Source: Cocos nucifera (lineage: Eukaryota; Streptophyta; Magnoliopsida; Arecales; Arecaceae). From it: 64,000 nt of DNA. Position numbers and translations under genes: made by a program. Shown here piece by piece: positions 47,501 to 59,500 of the stretch. Position 1 is the first letter of the stretch, and every line of letters starts with the position of its first letter. Under the pieces are notes generated by a model that did not search any database, was not told where the DNA came from, and worked only from the letters and a program-made list of their open reading frames with translations. The stretch lies in contig QRFJ01000023.1 in the NCBI GenBank assembly GCA_006176705.1, positions 456,501 to 520,500 of the forward strand, written 5' to 3'.

Positions 47501-50500
47501 GGCAAGTTGTCCTAAACATGGTTTGTCTTATTGAATTTATGGATTAAGTGTATTATGTTGTAAACCATCCCAAAAAGTTTGGTGAAAATGTAATTGATAT
47601 TCCTGAATATCTGCACTTGTAGAACATACATATATCTGGTAACAGGAATGAGAATATAATTCTTTGTTAAGTTTGTCATGTGATGATTGATGGAGGAACT
47701 CTGCTTCTTTCTTTCTTCTTCTTCTTCTTCTTTTCTAACTGAGAGAGCATCATTGATTATTTTAGTTCATATTGAAAAACCAAGGAGTGAGATGTGTTAA
47801 TGACGTTAATTTTTATTTTGGCCAATATTTGGTTAGGCTGGTCCATCAAGAAAGATATTATCATTGGTAATTTAAACACATATGGGCTAATTATATAATT
47901 ATTCAGATTGTACAGATATTTCCCAGAAGATCTTAGATAATTCAACATCTTAATTCCTGACCAAGAAGTTTAGCATTAAATGTATATCTTGCTGTAATGG
48001 AGATTTAAGGTATTCAAAACCTATGTTTGTGGGTGGTAAAAATGTCAATCAGACAGTCTACCTAAAGGGGCTGTTTGATCAAGTGTTATTTACTCATTTT
48101 TCTTAAACTTTTTTTTTTTTGGTTAAATTTTATCAAAACCGGTTCTGTTAGTGGCTTATGCAAATCCCAGTTTTATATATTTGACCATTTGGCTGTATTA
48201 TGTTAAAACACTGTTTAGTGAGTACATGATATTAAATGATGTTGGGGATCAATACTATTGTGGGTTTTGTAGGTATAATCACCATAGTGAACCTATATTC
48301 AAAGGTACAAAAAATGTAGAGTTAAGGAAGGAGTGACAATTAAATAAATATAGCAAGCTTTTGTAAAATAAAGGCAGCCATAACCCCTCTGCTAAATATA
48401 AGGTAAGAAAAAAGGGAAAAGAGCATTCTAGGGCAATGATCTGTTCCTAGTATTGTAGATGGGCTTGCGACACAATAGAAGATTCAACTAAGGTAGAGAT
48501 CCTGAACTTGATCCCTTGCAAGATTTCCTAGCAAAGATCTACTGTAAATTTGTATGCCAAATTATCCAACTAAGTCTCTAAAAGCACACAGATGTTCACA
48601 AGGACAGAATATGTTATCAATCAAACCTTGGAGGGTTTGCATGAGAGTTGTGTTTGAAGTACAGCTAATTCATCATGATGGTTGGGTTTAGTGAAGAAAA
48701 AGTTGTTTTATGCAAGAATAGGGATTATGCTTATGGATTTTGGCTGGAAATTAGGTTAGGCTGCTGAAGGATATCCATAGAGAATGACTGAAGGGAGAAT
48801 TGTGAAGAAGAGCACTAGGGGAGGGAGAAAATGAAATACCTGATTTGGACATTCTTGATCTTAAGGTAGAGGGAGTCCACTTTGTGTTGTGGAGGGGGAG
48901 CTGATCTTGCTGGGTTTCTGGTGTCTAGAGGATGGGTGAAATTCTCTAGTTGGAGATGTGAGCGGGTGTGGTGGGGAATAAAGGGGTCAGGAAAGCAAAG
49001 AAAGATACCAATGCAGTTAAGGGAGAACCATGTAGGGTTGTGTTTTTACTCAGGATTGTGGTTCATCAATCAACAAAATCTTTTTTATGAGATCACAATC
49101 TCAGTAAACTAGGGGTTTTGATAAAATTTTTTCATAAAACCCACTTTTTGAATTTTAAGGTCTTTGTAAAATAATAATGTGTCCAATTATCTGATTTAAA
49201 CAGCTGTTTATGTAAAACTCACTTCATATTATGATTTACATAAACCAGTGCTGTAAACTGTATAACCAAACACTCCCAAAGAGTTAATTTTTTCAGTACC
49301 TTAAGAATAGTTGCTTTGCATGTTTTGTGAAGTCTTTTGAACTGTGAATTTTCTAGATAATAAGTATACATGTTTCTCCATACATATTACATAATGTTTA
49401 TTATGTAGTAGGCTTGAAAGATCATTTATTTTTCTTTTCTTTTCTCTTTAAATGTGTATTTTCATTTAAGATTTTATCATTGACATTCCATTAAGTTCAT
49501 TATAAAGGTCTAGCACACAGACTAGCATACATATCTATAAATATATTTACATAGATATATGCATATATACATATACATACATGCATATACGTACATATAT
49601 ATACATACATAATCATACGTATACATGCATACATATGCCCACACACATGCGTGTGCACACATATATGTATCCATACATGTAGACATATCTATGTATGTAT
49701 GCATGTGTATATATATATGTATGTACATATAGATATATTTATGCGTATATATATGCATATGTTTTGGCATATATCTATATATGTGTCTGTCTGTGTGTGT
49801 AATTGGACTACACACTTTACCTTAAATCCTTGAAAAAGGAGTTAACTATTCAAAATTGATAATGGATTATCCAAATTGATAATGGAGTCACATGATGATC
49901 AGCTCCCTAGTTTCCCTCTGGCTATGGCTGATCAATTGAAAGCATGCATAGAATGTTGCAATCTGCCCATCACTTTGCATCCTCCTAGTCTTGCTGCCTA
50001 CAACACTGGCTGGTTGTGGAGATGATCTTGGCTCATCAAGCTTTGGCTTCTACTATTGGCCCACAAGCCATCTAATCATTGGATCATCCTTATCTTAAAC
50101 AAAAGTATTATAGATTGGATTTGACTACTTCAGCTCTACTTCCTTCTGAATGCATTTCGACCTTAATCTTAAATTTTAGTGAATATACATGAGGTCATTA
50201 AGGCACTTCCATGTTAGACGATTCCTTGGCTTGCTGCGGATGAGGGCGAAGGTGGACTAGTTGCACTCGCAGCCACTCGAGGAGACCATCTAGGAAAGGA
50301 TCTGGATGGTTAGCCATTTAAGATTGTTTGCTGTCAAACCAAAATGAATCCAGTATTTAGCTATAAAAACATTAAAGAAAATTATATATGAGATAGTATC
50401 ATATTAGTTGCTATCTAACGTCAAGTAATAGTTATTGTCGTAGAAATCTAATATACTTGGATTTATACTTTTCATGCTTATGATGATTATCGAGACTCCA

Positions 50501-53500
50501 AAGTTGTTAGTGCCCTCTCTAAATATTTTTATCTATGAAAAAGATGCATGTTATAATATGTTAATAATTGAAAATGCCTTTAACTTACCTCTTGTGGATA
50601 TAGGGCTGCGATTCCTAGATCAGGCTCTATCTTGTATATCACATTATGTAGGATAGTTAGAACTTTCTCATCCATGTCGATCCTGGGTATGGTGCATGGG
50701 AATCTTGGGTTCAGATGATAAGTTGCAGATAGAGCTCGTAATTGTTTTAGTGAAATTGTATAAGTATAGGAGCAGTCAAACTTTCAATGTTCTTGACTTC
50801 TTGCTTGCTAAATGCAAGTTCCTATCCATCTCATAGTCCCACCACTGCTTAATGATATTGATATACTCTTGGGCATGCTTTGGATCTACCTTTCTGATCT
50901 AATTCTTTGCCCTCTCCATTATGTGATATAGGAAGCCCATTTGAGATATTTTTCGCTATCTACAACTTGAAGCACTTCATATAATGGCATGCTCACTATC
51001 TTGTCAATTCGCTACCAGAATGTTTGCCTCGTTATCAAGTTCTCTACATTACTTTCCTCAGTACTGACCTTGTATACCTACTCTCCTATCACTTGGCATT
51101 GACAAATATTTGATGCAGGCCTATTTCTCTCAATGAGACTATCAAGTGTAATATAGTTTGTAGTAAATTGTATCACGCCTAATCTCAAGATCTCTCTTCC
51201 TGTGTACATCATCAGTGACATAACCTATGTGTGGTTATAGATAAATCTGGTGATATACTGGACCATCTCCATTGCTTGCTTCATCCTACAAAAGTTCCTA
51301 ATGTCCATCAACATTAGGTCCACCCAATGTGTAGCACATTGGGTGTAGAAAATATATAGCCGTCGCTCCATCATAATCTCCCCGACGGTCTTATATTGTG
51401 GCCCATTATCAATGATGATCTGCACATTTTTTTCTCCTATCTGATTAATCACCTCCTTTAATTTAGGGATTTATATGGCATCATGCATCTGATTTGAGGC
51501 ATCAACCGACTTATGAAAAAAATCTTCGTGTCACAATATGTCAGGAAGTTGATGTTTCATCTAGTAGGATGGTTCAACCATTATATGTCGCCGTTAGTTC
51601 ATATAGGCCACTTGCTTTGGTATGATGCAATTCACTTTATGACTCATTATTGTCAAGAAGCTTATCGTAGATGTCCTTCGGTCCTAGAGGATTTACATTC
51701 GAGCCAACAACCTGTACGGAGGAAATGGTAGATTTATAGTATATGTTGTCTTCCATATTTGTTAGGATGTGGCTGAAGTGGAACCAGAAGTTAATAGCTT
51801 GCCATATATCTTTCTCCTTATCTTTCTTCAGCATGCTATCAACCCTAAAGTTATTAAAGGCACAAGGCGCATTGAGGTGCAAAGGGTGCCAAGAGCCTAG
51901 GCGCAAGGCGCAAGCGCGCGTTGAGCAAGGTGGGGTGCATATTTATTAAAAATAAGATGAAATATATATAATATGTAAAATTATATATTTTCAAACTACA
52001 ATCAAAATATCATTAATATTAAAATGCAAACTCATTAAAGTTTCAACACAAAATATGTAGCATACAAACATTCAAGCAAAATATTATTCACAATAAGCAC
52101 ACAATAATAAAATAAAAATCACACTAACACCAAAATATAACTAAGTAATCTAAAATCCTAGTTAAAAGTTCTAACTAATTTCATAATAAACAAGCAGTAG
52201 ATGTAATCTCCTAGTAGTCCTCCTCATCATCAATAATAAGATTATCTTCTTCTTCATCAGACTTGTGATCTCCAATGTCTTGCTCTTCTTCTAAGTCTTG
52301 TAACTCTGCATCTGCAAGTTTTGATTTTGATGCTCTAGGCCTTAAGAGTAAAACCCCCCTTCTAGATGAAGAAGCATTCGCACTAATTCTTGTCCAATAG
52401 CTAGGCTCATCAACTCCAACAGCCCTAGCAACAGCATCCCAAGTCAAATCATCATCATCATACATCAACTCAACATCATCATTAGAATTTTCATCCATTC
52501 TTCCCACCAACTATTCATTACTATCATCAATGTCCTTCAAAGAAATAGGATCAGCGGTATCACACCTACTATATCGGCACCTCAAGGCTCTATTGTATTT
52601 CACAAATACCAAATCATTCAAGTATTGTTGAGCAAGCCTATTCCTCTTTTTGCTATGAAGTTGCAAGAATAAAAATATAAAATAATAAATAAAATTATTT
52701 GATAATATAACTACATCCAAACTAGAACGTCTTAAAGCTATCACACATAATAATAATAGATTATTTAGTATTTACACGTGAAAATACACTGCAATTTCTT
52801 TCACAACCGCTAGCATTACAAGTGAGGCTAAGAACTCTCACTGTAAATTTTTACAAGTTTGGAGTTGAAAATCCATATGTAACCCACCACTCAGCTATTC
52901 ATTAAACAAGTGTCAAAGTGCTTTTAGATTATAAATATAAACAAGTGTACAACTAAATGTATAAAGCAAAATAAACTAATTTATTTACCCGGTGATTTTG
53001 TCTTCCTTTGCCTAACAGCCATGGGTAGTATAAAAAGGTCTTGAGCATTTCTATATTTGTTCAGCTTATTTGTAATTTTATCTTGCACTTCAACATTTGG
53101 AATTAGCTTTTGTATACACTTGTATAGGCCATCCATCACCTCTTCATCTGGCTTAATATTGGAGTTTGCATAAAGGAACTTAGTGTTCAAATAATGGTTA
53201 GATGCATGCAAAGGACGATGTAGTTGACATTCCCACCGAGCATTAATAATTTTAAAGACCTTGTACCTCTCTTCTCCACCACTAAAAGACTTGGTAATAG
53301 TTTTTTTTATCCTCTCCATAGCCTCATAGATATATCCCATTGGAGGTTTCTTCTCCTCATCCATCAATCGAAAGACAAGAACAAGAGGGCCAAACAACTT
53401 AAGGATATAAACAATGTTAGTCCAAAATGTAGGCATCAAAATAGTATTAATTGCTCTCTTGGCAGCTGTCTCTTTTGTCCAAGGTTTGGAGTTCCACTCT

Positions 53501-56500
53501 TTAGAATTGAACATTGTCCTCAAGTTGTTCTTCTGATTATGTATTGATTGAAGAGTGATGAAGGCAGTTGCAAATCTGATTTTAGTTGGTCTAAGTAGCT
53601 TTTTTTACTCTATGAAACTTCTCATCAAGTTCACAATGCCCATTTTGTTATAGATGTACCAATGTAAAAAAAATTGCTCTCTTCAATATTTTTTTAATTG
53701 TTGGAATTTTAGCAATATCCTCCAACTTCAAGTCAATACAATGGGCAGCACATGGTGACCAATATAAATTTGGCCTCTTTGCCTCCAACAATCTTCTTGT
53801 TCAAAATTCAGAAATTTGAATATTAAATTATAATTGTACTAAACAGTTTCTTAAAACTTGAAGATGGAAAAGTTTATTTAAATTAAATTCTATCTACAGC
53901 TACATAATTAGAGGCATTGTCGGTCACCACTTGAATGACATTTGCTTCTCCAATTTGCTCTACCATGTTATCAAGCAATTTAAATAAGAGATTTCCACTC
54001 TTCACAGTATGGGAAGCATCAACAGATTTGATGAATACCAAATCTTTAGGAGAGTTCACTAAAAAGTTGATTATGTCCTTCTTTGCAATCTCATCCTTTC
54101 AAATGTCTGACATAATCAAGCATCTATACCTTGCCCACTCTTCTTGGTGGCCCTTCATCAAATCTCTAGTATGCTCAACTTCTTTTCTTAATAAAGGGAC
54201 TTTAACCTCATGATAACTTGGAGGTTTCATGCCAGGACCAAATTATTCAATTGCTTTAATTGCAACAACAAAGGTTGGATAATTCACGACATTAAATGGA
54301 ATTCTGGCATCATACATCCACCTAGCCAACTCTCTACAAGTCTTGTCTCTTAATTCTTTTTTGCAAACTTCATCGATAGTAATTTGCTTTCCTTTGCCTT
54401 CTTTTCTACTACGAACAACCATTTCTGCATCAGGAGTAAAATACAAATCTATAGGACCCTTCTCTTTTGGTTTCTTTGAGCTAGGTGCCTTGCTACTAGC
54501 CATAGAACTTCTACTTGTACGACCACTTCTTTTACTACGAGGACCAATCATCTAAATTTCATCTTTTTCATCAACACCATAGTCTTCCATATCATCAAAA
54601 TCAGGCAACAAATTACCTTATTTCTTTTCATCCATTTTTCTTAACATATAATCTTTAATCTCTTCACGAATATGTGGTGGACATTTTTGGCAACCTCTGG
54701 CATTTTGAAACCCTCCAACTATATGTTGTTTTGCCTAACAATTCCCTCCTTTAGTCATTTTTCTATAAAAATTACAAATAATATCATTTTTGCTTTTGCC
54801 CGTTGGGTCAGCTAAATGTGTATACTTCCATGCTGGATCTTTTTTAGATGACCCATGGCTTTTGGAATCCATTTTAACCTTCTAAAATAGTTGCCAAACA
54901 ATGATAATGAAATCAGCGCCCCTAAAAAAATTTTCTATTACATACATTGTGGGTTGGTTATGTGACCCAAAAAAAACCCCAAAAAAAAGAAAAGAAAAGA
55001 AAGAATGTAACCCAAGAAAAATGTTGCTGTGTTACAAAATCGGAAAAAAAAAGCCCAAAAAAATTACTGTAGAAAAAATAATTGACCAAAAAAAAGGAAG
55101 TTACTGTTGCCAAAAAAAAAAAAAAGAGAATTGATACTATTTTAAGAAAAACAATTACTTTAGATGAAAAAAAATATTATTGTTTGATGAACAGTAAAAA
55201 TATTCCCGAAATGGACCGTGAGGTCTTCGATCGGCGAAAGAAGAGAAAAAGAAGGAAAGAAAAGTAAAGAAAAAATGGAGCAGTATAGTTTGGTGGGGGC
55301 TCCGATGGGTGGGGTCGTCGATCGGCGGCTGTGGGTCTTCGATCGATGACCGTGGATCCTCGGTTGCATCAATCGATGAGTGGGTTCTCTTCTTCGGCGG
55401 CTGAGGTAGTGCTCCGATGGTTGTGGGTCTTCGATCGGCGATGTGGGTCCGACGAGTGGATTTTCTTCTCATCAGGTATCTTCAGGCGAGTGGGCTTCTC
55501 GGCGACCGTTTCTCCGGCGAGTGGTTCTCTTCTCCGTGGTTGGGGTGGTGCTTTGATGGATGTGGGTCTTCGATTGGCAATCATGACTGCCCTCTTTTCT
55601 GTAGTCTCACCTTTTTTTCCTTCTTTGCATCTATCTGACTTCCCAAAATGCCTCTGTCGGCCTTTTGTTTCCTTCCTAAGACTAAAGCAGTTGAAGCGTG
55701 CCTTAGGCGCACCTTTGGAGATTAGGTCAGGCGTGCACCTTAAGCACCTGGCGGCACCTCTGCCACCTCGCCTCACCTGAGGGGGTAAGAGTCGCAAGGG
55801 CCCTCGCCTCAAGCCTCTTATGCTTCAGGCGTGCCTTTAACAACTTTGATCAACCCTTTGTTGTTTTAAATCCTTGTTGGGAAAGGCATGTGGATCTAAG
55901 TCATGGATGGTGGCTCTTGTTGGAATCTCTTAAAATGACTTCTTCCCGCTGAAAGCCTCTAGCATAGGTGCAATATGGTCACCGCCTCTATCGATAGCCT
56001 CCCTAACTAAGGAGGTCCTCTTGAACTTTGGCTTTCCTTGCCAATCGCAGGACTAGCGCCTAACTTATAGTGTGACAACCCAAATCAAGCTCTATACTTG
56101 GCCATCTCATCCTACTGCCATTGATTATTTAAGCTCTCCTCAATGGTGACTTGAATTCATGCCTCCATTGTCATTTGGAGCGGAGGCATCCTCGGACTCC
56201 TTAGAGTGATAGGAAGGTAGGTTTGCCATTTGATGGTCTACGTCTATCTTTTTCTTGGCAACCATATCCTTCGCTGCTTTGAAATTAGTGAAAATATCTC
56301 TTCATTAGCTATTGGACCTTCTGTAGGTATTTTTGGCACACAGAACTGAGGTAACCACTAGCCAAGCGCTATTTTAATCTGATCACCTCTCTTTTAAATT
56401 GTGTTGCACCAGTTGCACTTTTAGTGATGCCGATCGGAGAGCATTTATCCATCGTCTCAACTAAAGTCATGCTCTAAATCCTTTTTCCTCCATGAATCTA

Positions 56501-59500
56501 TTTCTACATGTTTAACAAACATGTCAGTTTATTAATTATTTAAAAATAATAAAGTTTCATTATTATGAAAAAAATATGTTTTTTACTTCAAAAAAAGATA
56601 CTTCTTAATTATATAATACACATTTCTAATTTTTCATTTTTTTTTGTGTTGTTTGGATTTTTTAAAATAATTTTTAATGAAATTTTTTTTTAAATATCAT
56701 AAAACTGATTCGAGAGCATTCATTTGTAGTCCCAACTAATGATTGCTGACTTAGAACTAGACCTCGTGTCGACGAGCCAGTGGTACAAGTCGGTATGCCC
56801 CAGTAGCAGGCTTGAACCGACATTGAAACAAAGGATGAACCGATGAAGAAAAGAGAAAGAGAGAGGGGAGGAGTGAGAGGGAAGTTGGTGGAGTTACCGG
56901 CGGTAGCCACTAGAGGGCTGCAGAGACTGTTGGAGGGCTATTGAGGCCTCTCATGCTTTACAGTCGTTCGCAAGAGAACATGAGAGCAGAGACAGATAGA
57001 GAGAGAGGGAAAGAAGAGAAGAGGAGGGAGGGAGGGAAAGGCGACGGGGAGGCTACCGGAGGGCCGTCGGGCGGCCCAAATTAACCCTACGGCCGCCATA
57101 GGTTCGAAATAGGGACGAAGCCCTCGTTTCATCGTATTTTTTAAAAAAACTCAATACATAGTGAAATCGGCAAATCCATTACCAGCTTTATTGTGTATCG
57201 TGTTTTTAAAAAAATACAACAAAATAGGGGCTTTGCCCCTGTTTCGAACCCATGGAGGCCGCGAGACCGTTTTGGGCCGTCTAGTGGCCGTCGGAGAACC
57301 GCCGATGGCCTCCCTAGAGCCTTTCCCTTCCTCATCTTCTCTCCCTTCTCCTCTCTCTATCTCTCTCCTCGCATCACGTGAAGGACTGTGGAGGCCCGAA
57401 GGCCTTGACGGCCCTCTGCCAGCCTTAACAGGTCACTGCTGGCCTTTCTCTTTCCTTCCCTCCCCTCTTTTCTCTCTCTCTCTCTCTCTCTTTCCTTCTC
57501 CCTCACTTTGTTTTCACTGGCGTTTTGAATCTAACGCCCAAACCACACCAGTTAGTCATTGGTGCGATTTCCGAACCATCCAATTTGGGATGATTTAGCG
57601 AATCATTATCCCAACTGATCCAACCAATGTCATGTTCTGAGTCCTTTTTCCTCCATGAATCTATTCTTGTAGGTTTAACGGACACATCAATTTATTAATT
57701 ATTTAAAAATATCAAAGTTTTGTTATTAAAAAAATATTTTTTACTTCAGAAAAAACTTGTTAATTGTATAATACATATTTCTAATTTTCATATAATTTTC
57801 ATATTGTTTACATTTTTAATAATTTTTGATTAAAAAATAAATTTAAATATTATAAATTAAGAAAAATATGTTTTCTACTTTAGAAAATGCTTTTGAATTA
57901 TTTAATATGTAGTACTAATTTTTCATATTTTTTGTATTAATTATATATTGTTAATAATTTTTAAATAAAAAAATTAAGTGCAAAAATTTTGAAAAATTAT
58001 GTTCAAATCTATGTAGAATCCTATCATGAATACTACATATTTTTTTTCTGAGCCTGTGTACATGCATCAAAGGCTACTTATTTCATGATTTAACTCAAAT
58101 TTGGGTGTATGCCAATATGGCATACATGCATCCAAACTTGAATAAATGAACACCAAATTTAGGTTGATGATAGCTTGCGTGCCCCCAAACAAGCTTCTAA
58201 TTTTACAATTATTTTTAAAATTTCTTATCCAAAAATATATTTTTTAATTTAAAAAATTATAAATTTTATAAAAATCATCGATTTTAGTCTTATTGTGTAG
58301 ATCATCTATAGATTTATAACATATATTTTCAGCCCCCTCCCCCCCGCCAAAAAAAAAAAAAAAAAAAGAAATTAAGAGAGAAAGTAGGACTACCTTGGAT
58401 GTAACAATTTTTTTTTTTTTGTCGGAATGTGCATTTATTGGAGGGACTTGAGTGGGTTTTGAGTGGATTTTGAAGAGGAGAGGTGTGAGAAGCAAATAAG
58501 CTTCTCACGATCTCTCTCTTCTATTATTTGAGGGACTGGTTCATACATCCAAACCAGTGCGAACTGATCGGTTTAGGCCAATTCTGCTTTGAACTGTTTA
58601 GTTCTGAGTGGTTCGCATTGCCTTGGTGCTCACCCCATTTTGTATGCCTGAACTGTGCTGGTTTAATCCAGGTGGTTTGTTTTGGTGTACCCCAAAACAC
58701 CTGGTTTGGGATGATTCAACGCACCATGATTGCTACCATTAATTTTTGTACCCACTTGATACATTGATTAGAAGCACTAAAATACATGAAATTTAGATTC
58801 TAGGCTTTTTTTTTGTTATGTAGAACATTGCAGCATCATGGATCTTCAATTTGGATGATTCATCATATCTTACTCAAAGATTCAAAATAAGTGTATACAC
58901 CCGCACCCACATATAGTGCACATTAAGCATTATTGAATTCCAATATTGGCAATGAAGGTTAACATGATAACAGCAGCTTGAGATATGAGGCAAGATTGCT
59001 TCAATTAAGGGAGGCTTACTTAAAGGTTTTAAGCAGAATTTTGCCCCTTGTAAATCAATTATCAGATCTGCAATTTGTAGTTATTTAGATGCTAGATGAA
59101 TCTATCATAAATGAAGGTTATCAGAATGGTGATTAAGATTTTAGGTTGGCTGGTGGTAAGAGGGATGATGGATGCATTGATGACTTTGGGAGCAATGAAA
59201 AGTTCATTGAGATAAATTCATAGTTATGCAAGTGATCTCTTGAGATTGAGCTAGTGATACTGGCTAGAAAATAATTGCATGCTAATTAATCAAGCGAGTT
59301 TGTGTGTGAGGCTTGCAAAGCGAGCCATTAACGAAGTGGATTGGCCAGTAACATGATTGAAGGTGAAAACTTGGAGATGATATGAGGACATTTTGATGGG
59401 TCTAGAGGTTGGAGTATGATGTAGTCGACTTTGGAAGAAAGTACATATATCAGGTGTATGGAATATATTCTTGAGGTGAAAAAACCAAAAACTAGGATTA

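Noticed and set aside
49522..49833. Frames rich in Tyr, Met, His and Ile on both strands
   Set aside because: Translations of a CATA/TACA/TA microsatellite.
55155..55812. Long frames on both strands (up to 149 codons)
   Set aside because: They lie in the GC-rich subterminal region of the nested hAT and have no domain.
57141..57598. 145-codon frame
   Set aside because: Lies in one arm of an inverted repeat and consists of Ser/Leu/Pro-rich translation of a pyrimidine run.
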